Assembly (NCBI GenBank): GCA_002320595.1
Contig: DCKB01000017.1
Coordinates: 1 to 28,682 of the forward strand
DNA length: 28,682 nucleotides
Source: Christensenella sp. UBA1685
Lineage (GTDB): Bacteria; Bacillota; Clostridia; Christensenellales; CAG-138
Direction: 5' to 3'
The notes under the pieces were generated by a model. That model was given only the letters and a program-made list of their open reading frames with translations, was not told the origin of the DNA and ran no database searches. Positions within the stretch are counted from its first letter, which is position 1. Every line of letters begins with the position of its first letter. The position numbers were made by a program, and so were the translations under genes. Of this stretch, positions 7,897-15,285 are shown piece after piece.

Positions 7897-7926
7897 TTGA
7901 CGAATGGCAGGGAAAAAGTATAAGAT
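7897..7926 (+). promoter_or_regulatory. Sigma-A-type promoter of the GntR-family gene
   Basis: TTGACG (7897-7902) with TATAAG (7919-7924, 16-base spacer) or TAAGAT (7921-7926, 18-base spacer). Transcription would start near 7931-7933, giving a ~65-base AT-rich leader. Self-regulation is common for this family, but I could not find a convincing symmetric operator. Confidence 0.65.
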
Positions 7927-7996
7927 AGAGCTGTAATCTCTGAGAATTCAGCAAGCATATATCTTTTTACAATTTCAAAGAAGGTGTGTGATTAAA

Positions 7997-8668
7997 ATGG
8001 AATTAAAAAAAATTGCGGAGGAGATGCAGCCCAAAACAATGGCTGCGCGTGATTGGGTGTTTCAGGTAATTCGTATGGCAATCGTCCGGGGTATACTTCC
8101 GGGTGGAATGCCGCTCAGGCAGGATGAAATATCTTCCGCGCTGAATGTGAGCCACATTCCAGTACGCGAGGCATTTCGCCAGTTGGAAGCACAGGGGCTA
8201 GTACGGATTTACCCGAACCGTGGTGCGGTCGTAACAAGGCTGACGCGGCATGAACTGGAGAATGTAATGGATACGCGTATCATGCTCGAAATGGGCGCGT
8301 TTAAAACGGCAATCCCGCTTATGGATGAAAGCGATTTGTCGTATGCGCAGGAATTGTTGGATGCCTTCCACGCGGAGCGTAACCCACAGCGATATGACAC
8401 TTTAAACCTTCAGTTCCATTTGGCGCTCTATGCTCCCTGCAACAACGATGTTGCGCTTTCGATGATTGACCAACTGCATGCGAATTCGGATCGCTACTTG
8501 CGCCCTTACTATCCAAAGGAAGACGATAGCGCCTTCAAGTCGATTGAGGAGCATCAGGCGTTGATTGATGCCTGCCACAGCAAAGACGCCGAACTGGCTT
8601 GCGCAGTGCTTCGCACGCATTTGGAAAGCACAAAAACATTGCTGCTTGGATCCCCACTACTTAACTGA
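7997..8668 (+). CDS. GntR-family transcriptional regulator, FadR/FCD subfamily
   Basis: A 223-residue DNA-binding regulator. The N-terminal winged helix contains LRQDEISSALNVSHIPVREA and the wing RIYPNRGAVVT. The helical FCD effector domain follows (ENVMDTRIMLEMGAF, NLQFHLALYAPC, EEHQALIDAC, LRTHLEST); its three histidines match the metal-binding positions of the family. Members usually respond to small organic acids or sugar acids; nothing nearby reveals the ligand. An upstream in-frame GTG (7988) is only a few bases from the AAGAAGG ribosome site, so I prefer ATG 7997. The neighbours are a PBP and, convergently, tatD, so the regulated genes are probably elsewhere. Confidence 0.9.
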   Translation: MELKKIAEEMQPKTMAARDWVFQVIRMAIVRGILPGGMPLRQDEISSALNVSHIPVREAFRQLEAQGLVRIYPNRGAVVTRLTRHELENVMDTRIMLEMGAFKTAIPLMDESDLSYAQELLDAFHAERNPQRYDTLNLQFHLALYAPCNNDVALSMIDQLHANSDRYLRPYYPKEDDSAFKSIEEHQALIDACHSKDAELACAVLRTHLESTKTLLLGSPLLN

Positions 8669-8683
8669 GACTGCCCATTGATT

Positions 8684-8711
8684 ACGGCCTGCAGAAGCTT
8701 CTGCAGGCCGT
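8684..8711. terminator. 28-bp perfect palindrome between convergent genes; likely bidirectional terminator
   Basis: ACGGCCTGCAGAAG (8684-8697) is followed immediately by its exact reverse complement (8698-8711), then TTTC. It sits 15 bases after the GntR gene and 13 before the end of tatD on the other strand. The T-run is short, so termination strength is uncertain. Confidence 0.6.
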
Positions 8712-8724
8712 TTCGGTATGCTGG

Positions 8725-9489
8725 TCATGGAATTTGGAAGAGCTGCTTTCCGTTTCGAAGCGTCGCCTGCATGAGCTCTTCGGCATCCATGCCGCGCGCT
8801 TGTGCTACCGCCTGCGCGATGAAAGGAATAAAAGAAGGATCGTTTCGCTCGCCGCGATGGGGAACAGGGGTCATGTAGGGACAATCCGTTTCGAGCAGCA
8901 GTCGGTCAAGCGGCACATATGCCGCCGCTTCAATTGGCTTGTGCGCATTTTTGAACGTAACAGCGCCGCCAAAAGCAACATACAGGCCCAGGTCCACGCA
9001 TTCGCGCGCAATCTCTGCGCTTCCGGAAAAGCAGTGCATCACGCCGCAAAGACCATTTCTATATGCCCTGAGGATGTCCATGCAATCGCCGAATGCTTCT
9101 CGGATATGCAGTACAACAGGGAAGCCAAGCGACTGCGCGAGCGCAAGCTGCTCCGCAAACACGCGGCGCTGCGTTTCGCGCGGCGCAAAATCGTAATGGT
9201 AATCAAGCCCAATCTCACCAAGCGCTTTGGCTTTGGGGTACCTGAGTGCAGAGGAGACCTCCTCCAGGTACCCGTCCGGCGCTTCGGCGGCATAATGCGG
9301 ATGCACGCCGTATGCACCGTAAATCCAAGGGTAGGCCTGTGTCAGTGCAAGCGTTTTGGGGAAATCCCCAAGCGCGCAGGCAACGTCAAGCGCAAGCGCG
9401 AGGCCGTGATGCGGCAGGGAGGAGAGCAATGCATCGCGATCCGCATCAAAGCGTTCGTCCGTCAGGTGCGTGTGCGTGTCAAAGTACAT
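8725..9489 (-). CDS. tatD: TatD family metal-dependent hydrolase
   Basis: A 254-residue TIM-barrel hydrolase of the TatD/YabD family, whose characterised members act as metal-dependent deoxyribonucleases. Metal-ligand patterns are visible: FDTHTHL at the N-terminus, GEIGLDYHYD, VVLHIREAFGD, GVMHCFSGS and the C-terminal ETDCPYMTPVPHRG. Two adjacent ATGs (9492, 9489) can begin the protein. They lie 8-11 bases past the metG stop with no strong ribosome site, so translation is probably coupled to metG. The metG-tatD order matches many Bacillota, for example metS-yabD in Bacillus subtilis. A large ORF on the opposite strand here is a shadow. Confidence 0.93.
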   Translation of the reverse strand: MYFDTHTHLTDERFDADRDALLSSLPHHGLALALDVACALGDFPKTLALTQAYPWIYGAYGVHPHYAAEAPDGYLEEVSSALRYPKAKALGEIGLDYHYDFAPRETQRRVFAEQLALAQSLGFPVVLHIREAFGDCMDILRAYRNGLCGVMHCFSGSAEIARECVDLGLYVAFGGAVTFKNAHKPIEAAAYVPLDRLLLETDCPYMTPVPHRGERNDPSFIPFIAQAVAQARGMDAEELMQATLRNGKQLFQIP

Positions 9490-9499
9490 CATCTCGGTC

Positions 9500-11461
9500 T
9501 CAGCAGAGCTTGGCTCCGGCAGGGATGGCGCTGTCAATTATGATAAGGTTAAGCCGTTCATCCCCGCGTTCCTTGTGGACGGCGGAGATAAGCATCCCGC
9601 GGCTTTCAAAGCCCATCATCTTCCTGGGGGGCAAGTTTACAATGGCTACAAGCGTTTTGCCTATGAGCTCCTCCGGCTGGTAATACTTTGCAATGCCCGA
9701 AAGAATCTGCCGATCTTCTCCTGTGCCGTCATCCAAAGTGAAGCGCAGCAGTTTATCGGACTTTTTTACCCGTTGGCAATCCTTAACCTTCACTGCGCGG
9801 AAATCGCTGCGGCAGAAGGTATCAAAGTCAACATTTTCGGTAAGCTGTGGTTCTACTTCTACAGCAGGAAGAGCAGCCTTGGCCTTTGCCTCTTGCCATG
9901 CCTCCAACTCCGCGAGCTTTTGCTCGCGGTCAATGCGGCCGAAAAGAATTTCTGCCTGACCCACCGTGCCGCCAACAGGCATTCCGCCAAAGCGGGACAG
10001 GGACGCTACGCCGCCGTTTTTAACGCCAAGCTGGTGCAGCATCCGTGCGGAGGTTTCCGGCAGGTAAGGTTCTAACAGAATGGCGGAGAAGCGGATTGCC
10101 TCCAGCAGATTGTAGAGCACAGTGCCCAAACGATCCCGCTTTTCCGCGTCTTTGGCCAAAGCCCAGGGAGCGGTCTCATCAATATACTTGTTTGCACGGC
10201 GCAGCAGGGCAAATATTTCATCCATTGCATCGGCCACCTTGAGCTCATTCATCCGTGCTTCCACCCGGGCGGGTAGGGCAAGGGCGATTGCCTTGAGTTC
10301 CTCATCCACGGGTTCGGAGGCGACGGGAGCCATGATCTGCCCACCAAAATACTTTTGGTCCATAGCAATGGTGCGGTTAACCAGATTGCCCAGAATATTG
10401 GCCAACTCCGTGTTTACCCGCTCAATGATAAGCTCATAGGTCATCGCCCCATCGTTTGCGAAGGGGATTTCGTGGAGAACGAAGTAACGGATTGCATCCA
10501 CTCCGAATTGTTCCACCAAGTCGTCGGCGTAGACCACGTTGCCTGCGGATTTGCTCATCTTGCCGCTGCCCACCAAAAGCCACGGATGGCCAAACACCTG
10601 CTTGGGCAGGGGTTCGCCCAAAGCCATGAGGAAAATGGGCCAGTAAATGGTATGGAAACGGACGATGTCCTTACCGATCAGGTGGAGGTCCGCAGGCCAA
10701 AAGTCCTTATAATGCTGGTCGTGATTGCCGTCCGGGTCATAGCCGCAGAATGTGATGTAGTTGGTCAGGGCATCCAGCCATACATAAACCACATGCTTGG
10801 AGTCGAAGTCTACCGGAATTCCCCAAGTGAAGGAAGTGCGGGAAACGCACAGGTCCTGCAGGCCGGGTTTGAGGAAATTGTTAACCATCTCATTTTTCCG
10901 GGACTCCGGCTGAATGAACTCCGAATGATCCTGAATATATGCAAGAAGCAGGTCGGCATATTTGCTCATGCGGAAAAAGTATGCTTCTTCTTCCGCATCC
11001 TGAACTTCCCGTCCACAATCCGGGCATTTCCCATCCTTAAGCTGGCTTTCGGTCCAAAAGCTCTCACAGGGGGTGCAATATTTACCGTGGTAGGTGCCCT
11101 TGTAAATATCCCCCTGATCATAGAGCCGCTTAAAGATTTTCTGTACCTTTGCCACATGCTCCGGATCCGAGGTGCGAACAAATTTGTCGTAGGTCGTGTT
11201 CATCAAATCCCAGATGCGGCGAATCTCTCCGGCCACGCCATCTACATATTCCTGCGGCGTTACACCGGCGGCTTCCGCCTTTTCCTGAATTTTCTGGCCG
11301 TGCTCGTCGGTGCCGGTCTGGAAGTATACACGGTAGCCGGTCATGCGCTTATATCGGGCGATGGCATCGGCGAGCACGATCTCATAGGTGTTGCCGATGT
11401 GGGGTTTGGCCGAAGTATATGCAATGGCCGTTGAAATGTAATAATTTTTTGTTTCGCTCAT
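9500..11461 (-). CDS. metG: Methionyl-tRNA synthetase
   Basis: A 653-residue class I aminoacyl-tRNA synthetase that charges tRNA-Met. Class signatures are PHIGN (His21, HIGH-like) and KMSKS (301-305). Between them is a zinc knuckle with two Cys-x2-Cys pairs (CTPC and CPDC). After the anticodon-binding helices, the last ~110 residues are a Trbp111/EMAP-II-like tRNA-binding domain (FRAVKVKDCQRVKKSDKLL, PRKMMGFESRGM). The start at 11461 follows GGGAGG; the frame extends further upstream only through the T-box leader. Expression is controlled by that T-box, and tatD follows. Confidence 0.98.
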   Translation of the reverse strand: MSETKNYYISTAIAYTSAKPHIGNTYEIVLADAIARYKRMTGYRVYFQTGTDEHGQKIQEKAEAAGVTPQEYVDGVAGEIRRIWDLMNTTYDKFVRTSDPEHVAKVQKIFKRLYDQGDIYKGTYHGKYCTPCESFWTESQLKDGKCPDCGREVQDAEEEAYFFRMSKYADLLLAYIQDHSEFIQPESRKNEMVNNFLKPGLQDLCVSRTSFTWGIPVDFDSKHVVYVWLDALTNYITFCGYDPDGNHDQHYKDFWPADLHLIGKDIVRFHTIYWPIFLMALGEPLPKQVFGHPWLLVGSGKMSKSAGNVVYADDLVEQFGVDAIRYFVLHEIPFANDGAMTYELIIERVNTELANILGNLVNRTIAMDQKYFGGQIMAPVASEPVDEELKAIALALPARVEARMNELKVADAMDEIFALLRRANKYIDETAPWALAKDAEKRDRLGTVLYNLLEAIRFSAILLEPYLPETSARMLHQLGVKNGGVASLSRFGGMPVGGTVGQAEILFGRIDREQKLAELEAWQEAKAKAALPAVEVEPQLTENVDFDTFCRSDFRAVKVKDCQRVKKSDKLLRFTLDDGTGEDRQILSGIAKYYQPEELIGKTLVAIVNLPPRKMMGFESRGMLISAVHKERGDERLNLIIIDSAIPAGAKLC

Positions 11462-11737
11462 GTTGTTCCTCCCGTCATAAAAAAAACATCCCTCTGCGCG
11501 CTCGCACAAAGGGACGATGTTTTTTCGTGGTACCACCCTTCTTCCTGCCCGGAGGGCAGCTTAAAGACGTGCGCTGTATCGGGCGCGTCCGCTTCGGCTT
11601 AAGGCAAACTGCGTTCGGCCGGAGCCGCTTGGGAGCCATGTTCAGTGGCGCTGCACCGCCGGGCTTTCACCTGACCCCGGCTCTCTTTGGGCACGCATTC
11701 CACTTACTCTTTCCGTCACTGCGGCGTATTCGTAATT
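11462..11737 (-). ncRNA. T-box leader (methionine) of metG
   Basis: The minus strand carries the T-box core AAGGGTGGTACCACG (11540-11526), whose UGGU matches the ACCA end of tRNA-Met. It is preceded by a Stem III hairpin (CTGCCC/GGGCAG, 11559-11545) and a long Stem I region. In Stem I, AGAGAGCC is followed by GAAC-ATG-GCTCC, placing an AUG Met specifier at 11639-11637. Uncharged tRNA-Met should stabilise the antiterminator and allow metG-tatD transcription. With the two flanking promoters this accounts for the otherwise gene-free 11462-11882. The specifier is read from local context, not a full fold. Confidence 0.9.
11479..11520 (-). terminator. T-box-controlled intrinsic terminator before metG
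   Basis: On the minus strand, ACATC-GTCCCT-TTGTGC pairs with GCGCAG-AGGGA-TGT around GAGC, followed by at least seven T. Its 5' part lies just after the T-box, so it competes with the antiterminator. Confidence 0.85.
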
Positions 11738-11743
11738 TGATTT

Positions 11744-11772
11744 AGTTTACTTGTTTCCTGTATTTTTGTCAA
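11744..11772 (-). promoter_or_regulatory. Promoter of metG-tatD
   Basis: On the minus strand, TTGACA (11772-11767), 17 bases, TAAACT (11749-11744). Transcription would start near 11737, just before the T-box Stem I. Confidence 0.8.
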
Positions 11773-11821
11773 GATGATTTTCCATGATTCAGGCGAAACC
11801 TGGGAACATGGATATTCATGA

Positions 11822-11861
11822 TTGACAAGCGGCGTGTTTCCTACCAAAATGATACTATACT
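11822..11861 (+). promoter_or_regulatory. Probable promoter of the trmN6 operon
   Basis: TTGACA (11822-11827), 17 bases, CAAAAT (11845-11850). A better -10-like TATACT lies at 11856-11861 but 28 bases from that -35. Either gives a short leader before ATG 11883. The element diverges from the metG promoter. Confidence 0.45.
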
Positions 11862-11882
11862 TGCGATACGGGAGAAGGGCAT

Positions 11883-12554
11883 ATGGCAGAGGTTTGGGAA
11901 GACCTGCAATGTGCGGGGCTTGGCATTTATCGGGATACGGAGGGCTTTTCCTACGGACATGACGCCGTGCTGCTCGCAAACTTCGTGCGCGCCAACAGGA
12001 ATGATCATGTGCTTGATCTGGGTGCAGGAACCGGCATTGTCTCCTTTCTGGTGCATGCAAAGACGGGGGCCGGCATCTGCGCTGCGGACATTTCAGAGCG
12101 CTGCTGCAGGCTGATGGAAAAAAGCGTTGCAAAAAACGGTCTGTCAAAAGCAATCAAGGTATATGAGGCCGATTTGCGCCTGCTGCCGGATGCCCGCCTG
12201 CCTTGGGAAAGTTTTGACTGCATTTGCTGCAACCCGCCGTACTTTTCCGGTGGAACCGAAAGCCCAAACCCTGTACGCCAGCAAAGCGCACATCAAACAA
12301 GCTGCACGATCAGCGAAGTTGCCGCTTGTGCGCGGCGAATGCTCAAAAACGGCGGCAGGCTGTTTGCCTGTTATCCTGTTTTTGGGCTCTCGCGGTTCTG
12401 CGCTGCGCTTGAAGCCGAAATGCTTGCCGTGAAGCGCATCTGTTTCGTCCGCTCGAAATGCGGAAAAGCGCCGTACCTTTTCCTTGCAGAGGCAAAAAAG
12501 GGAGGGAAAAGCGGGCTTGTTTTTGAAGCTGATATCATTTTGGAGGAATCTTGA
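11883..12554 (+). CDS. trmN6: tRNA1(Val) A37 N6-methyltransferase-like protein (TrmN6/YabB)
   Basis: A 223-residue class I SAM-dependent methyltransferase. It has motif I in LDLGAGTGIVSFL, an acidic post-I loop (CAADIS) and the N6-adenine signature Asn117-Pro-Pro-Tyr120 (CNPPYFSGG). The N-terminal GFSYGHDAVLLANF is typical of the YabB/YfiC group, which methylates A37 of tRNA1(Val) in Escherichia coli; the exact target here is inferred. GGAGA (11871-11875) precedes the ATG. The stop TGA shares one base with the rsmI start. In B. subtilis yabB is also close to rsmI, metS and yabD, so this is a conserved neighbourhood in rearranged form. Confidence 0.88.
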   Translation: MAEVWEDLQCAGLGIYRDTEGFSYGHDAVLLANFVRANRNDHVLDLGAGTGIVSFLVHAKTGAGICAADISERCCRLMEKSVAKNGLSKAIKVYEADLRLLPDARLPWESFDCICCNPPYFSGGTESPNPVRQQSAHQTSCTISEVAACARRMLKNGGRLFACYPVFGLSRFCAALEAEMLAVKRICFVRSKCGKAPYLFLAEAKKGGKSGLVFEADIILEES

Positions 12555-13420
12555 TGGAAGAAAAAAGGCGGAATGCGCTTGAACCCATGCTTTATCTTTG
12601 CGCGACACCTATCGGCAATCTGGAGGATATTACCCTTCGCGTAGTGCGCGTGCTTGAAAGCGTAAGCCGCATTTATTGTGAGGACACGCGCCATACCGCC
12701 GCTCTGTTAAACCGGCTTGAAATCAAAAAGCCGCTTGTTTCCTGCCACGAGCATAATGAAAAGGAACGCGCGGAGGAAATCATTCGTTCTGTGCATGCGG
12801 GCGAGGCGGTTGCCTTTGTGAGCGATGCGGGCATGCCGGGGATTTCCGACCCGGGGGAACGGCTTGTTGCGGCATGCATCCGCGAAAACGTTCCGTTTAC
12901 CGTTCTGCCCGGCGCCTCCGCCGCGCTTACGGCGCTGGTCCTTTCCGGCTTTCCAAGCCGGGGTGCCTGCTTTTACGGATTTCTTCCGCGTGAAACGAAG
13001 GAGCGGCGTGAGGCGGTCGCAGGCCTTGCTGCGCACCGCGGTACACTGATTTTTTATGAGAGCCCGCTGCGGGTCGCCGCAACCTGCGCAGAACTCGCTT
13101 TGTCGCTTGGCGACCGCCCGGCAACGCTCGTACGGGAACTGACCAAGGTGTACGAAGAGGCGGTGCGAGAGCCGCTCTCCGCTCTTGCAGCGCGCTATGC
13201 CGAAGCGCCGCCGCGTGGAGAATGTGTGTTGCTCATCGGTGGCGCGCCGGATGCACCTGCAGCTACGGAAGCGGATGTGCGGGCGATGTTGGAGTCGCTT
13301 TTCGCACGCGGTGTGCGCGCAAAGGATGCGGCAAAGGAGGTTTCCGCCTTGCTCGGCACGCCGCGCAACGAGGCGTACAGCCTTGCAATGGAAATCAAAA
13401 ACGAAGGAGAAGGCAAATGA
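12554..13420 (+). CDS. rsmI: 16S rRNA C1402 2'-O-methyltransferase
   Basis: A 288-residue tetrapyrrole-methylase-fold enzyme that 2'-O-methylates C1402 in the ribosomal P site. Family hallmarks are YLCATPIGNLEDITLR, YCEDTRHTAALL, VAFVSDAGMPGISDPG, VLPGASAALTAL and YESPLRV, followed by LVRELTKVYEE. I start it at ATG 12554, seven bases after GGAGG (12542-12546). The in-frame TTG at 12551 is less likely. The start overlaps the trmN6 stop by one base. The end overlaps the next small ORF in an ATGA arrangement. Length and motifs are normal. Confidence 0.96.
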   Translation: MEEKRRNALEPMLYLCATPIGNLEDITLRVVRVLESVSRIYCEDTRHTAALLNRLEIKKPLVSCHEHNEKERAEEIIRSVHAGEAVAFVSDAGMPGISDPGERLVAACIRENVPFTVLPGASAALTALVLSGFPSRGACFYGFLPRETKERREAVAGLAAHRGTLIFYESPLRVAATCAELALSLGDRPATLVRELTKVYEEAVREPLSALAARYAEAPPRGECVLLIGGAPDAPAATEADVRAMLESLFARGVRAKDAAKEVSALLGTPRNEAYSLAMEIKNEGEGK

Positions 13421-13539
13421 GAACCGTTGCGCTCAAACAGGAATTTTCTATTAATACGGACTATGCTTTAACCAAGGCTGCCTGCTTTGAACGCGCGCTT
13501 TCGGCCCTTTCTGCAGCGGAATATGAGGTTGAGCGGTGA
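13417..13539 (+). CDS. Small ORF, 40 codons, between rsmI and the FHA gene
   Basis: A 40-residue ORF beginning MRTVALKQEFSINTDYAL and ending AAEYEVER; I do not recognise it. Support comes from signals rather than homology. AAGGAG (13404-13409) is seven bases before the ATG, the start overlaps the rsmI stop (ATGA), and its stop overlaps the start of the FHA gene (GTGA). The residues after position 15 could form one amphipathic helix. There is no signal peptide or membrane segment. In B. subtilis abrB follows rsmI, but this is not AbrB-like. It may be a real small protein or serve to couple translation across the operon. Confidence 0.55.
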   Translation: MRTVALKQEFSINTDYALTKAACFERALSALSAAEYEVER

Positions 13540-13991
13540 GTGCGTATGCGGCGGCATCGTCTCTGATGCGGTATGTGTTCCTTGCGCTGCTTGCTTACTT
13601 TATAGCCGTGCTGATCGTCCGCTCCGTTTCAGAATACCGCTGCCTGCGCGCAGCACAGCGCATCTTGAAGCTTTCAATTCATTGGATTGAGGTATTGGAA
13701 CCCGCCCGCTATCGGGGCAGGTGGTTTCCGCTTGCGGAAGATAACGAGATAGGCAGCGGCGCGGATTGTGAAATAACGCTTCCTAAAAGTAAAATGAAGA
13801 CACGCCATGCGCGCATTATTCTCAGAAAGGGTGAGTACCGTTTTTCTACGAAGCAGAAGCGCTACTGCGAAATTAACGGCCAGCCTTTGATTCGGAGAGA
13901 AACGCCACTTGCGGACGGCGATGTGGTGTGGGTGCAGGACGTATGTTTTGTCTGCCACAAAATGCGTGCAGAGGAGGGGGACCATGCATAG
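13536..13991 (+). CDS. Membrane-anchored FHA-domain protein
   Basis: A 151-residue protein with one membrane segment (about residues 12-28) and a cytoplasmic forkhead-associated domain from ~65 to 142. FHA domains bind phosphothreonine peptides. Here the usual Gly-Arg is Gly73-Ser74 (EIGSGADCEITL), the usual Ser before xxH is Thr89 (MKTRHARI, His91), and Asn114-Gly115 is kept. Loss of the phosphate-contacting arginine makes normal binding uncertain. The GTG start (13536) has GAGGT six bases upstream and overlaps the small ORF. The SEDS gene starts inside its end. The order FHA, SEDS protein, class B PBP resembles the mycobacterial fhaB-rodA-pbpA arrangement. Confidence 0.82.
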   Translation: MSAYAAASSLMRYVFLALLAYFIAVLIVRSVSEYRCLRAAQRILKLSIHWIEVLEPARYRGRWFPLAEDNEIGSGADCEITLPKSKMKTRHARIILRKGEYRFSTKQKRYCEINGQPLIRRETPLADGDVVWVQDVCFVCHKMRAEEGDHA

Positions 13992-15285
13992 ACTGCGCCA
14001 TGCACGCTGCGCCGCTGCGCTTCGTGCAGTTTTGTTTTTCACTGCTGCGGCTTTTCTTCTGCTTTCCTTCTGTACCGAATCGTTTGACGCCGGGGCTCTG
14101 CTGCTTGGGGCAATAGTTTCGGGTGTAATTCTTCTTTCCTGTTGTTTGCTTTCCTGGCTGGCCCCGCACGCGGACAAGCTCCTGATTCTAACAATATTCT
14201 TTCTTTGTGCGCTTGGCATGGTGGTTCAATACCGCATCGAACCGGAAACAGCAGCGCGCCAACTGATGATGCTCGGCATAGGGCTTGCGGCAATGCTGCT
14301 GATGATGGCATTGATGCGGCGGCCTCGTATTTTTCGCGTGCTCAGCATCCCGATGGCGCTTTTGAGTTTGGGTATCCTCGGCGCGCTGATTTTTGTTGGA
14401 AAGGAATCCGGCGGAGCAAAAAACTGGATCAGCGTGGGCGGCATATTGTTTCAGCCCTCCGAATTTGTAAAAGTTGCGCTTGTGTTCGTGCTTGCAGATG
14501 CGATGACGGAACGCACGCACGTGCGGGATCTGGTTCCGTTGTTTCTGTTTGTGGGTGCAGTTGCGGCGCTTCTTGTGCTGCAGCGGGATTTGGGCGCCGC
14601 AATGTTGATGGCCGGCACGTTCCTGATGGTCTTTATCGTTGCGACGAGCAATATCGGGGCGACGCTCGCAGCGCTGCTTACTGGCGGCGCAGGCGCGTAT
14701 GCGAGTTATTTGCTGTTTGACCATGTACGCGCGCGCATCGCCATTTGGCAGGATCCATGGGCGACCTATTCCACGAGCGGGTACCAGATTGCGCAGGGAC
14801 TCATGGCAATCGCTTCGGGGGGATTGTGGGGGTTGGGGCTCGGGCAAGGTTCGCCAAAGATGATCCCGGCCTATCATACGGATTATATTTTTGCCGTCAT
14901 CTGCGAGGAATTCGGCATCGTGTTTGGCGTGGGCGTTATTGCGCTGTATCTGCTTATTGTGGTGCGCGGAGTTTTAATTGCACTCCATGCGGAAGACCGG
15001 TTCAGCATGCTCGCAGCATTTGGAGCAACGGCAATGCTGGCGGTGCAAACATTCGTGATTATCGGCGGCGTAATCAAACTGATTCCACTCACGGGGATCA
15101 CCATGCCATTCGTAAGCTATGGCGGCAGCTCTATGATCGCCTGCATGCTGTTCGCCGGAATTTTGGAAGGGGTCGCGGCAAAAAGCGGTGCCTCACTGGA
15201 GGATGCGCTTGCCCGGGAGACGCAGCCCTCAAACGGTAAAGAAGATGGGGCAGACTATGAAGCGGATGAGGAGGAACGCGCATGA
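13984..15285 (+). CDS. SEDS family peptidoglycan polymerase (FtsW/RodA/SpoVE)
   Basis: A 433-residue polytopic membrane protein. SEDS signatures are GGAKNWISVGGILFQPSEFVK, LQRDLGAAM (conserved Asp), SGYQIAQGLMAIASGGLWGLGLGQG and ITMPFVSYGGSS. These glycosyltransferases polymerise lipid II with a class B PBP partner, and one is encoded directly downstream with an ATGA overlap. The family name alone cannot decide between division, elongation or sporulation roles. ATG 13984 is preceded by GAGGAGGGG; the longer upstream frame overlaps the FHA gene and is rejected. The C-terminal ~35 residues are acidic and cytoplasmic. A second SEDS gene lies at 21241. Confidence 0.93.
   Translation: MHRLRHARCAAALRAVLFFTAAAFLLLSFCTESFDAGALLLGAIVSGVILLSCCLLSWLAPHADKLLILTIFFLCALGMVVQYRIEPETAARQLMMLGIGLAAMLLMMALMRRPRIFRVLSIPMALLSLGILGALIFVGKESGGAKNWISVGGILFQPSEFVKVALVFVLADAMTERTHVRDLVPLFLFVGAVAALLVLQRDLGAAMLMAGTFLMVFIVATSNIGATLAALLTGGAGAYASYLLFDHVRARIAIWQDPWATYSTSGYQIAQGLMAIASGGLWGLGLGQGSPKMIPAYHTDYIFAVICEEFGIVFGVGVIALYLLIVVRGVLIALHAEDRFSMLAAFGATAMLAVQTFVIIGGVIKLIPLTGITMPFVSYGGSSMIACMLFAGILEGVAAKSGASLEDALARETQPSNGKEDGADYEADEEERA

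Noticed and set aside
8734..9543. 269-codon ORF on the plus strand opposite tatD
   Set aside because: TatD motifs on the minus strand are complete; the plus-strand product is basic, low in domain content and lacks start signals.
10355..11434. 359-codon ORF on the plus strand opposite metG
   Set aside because: It runs antisense through motif-rich metG, has no ribosome site or recognisable domain, and is a codon-bias shadow.
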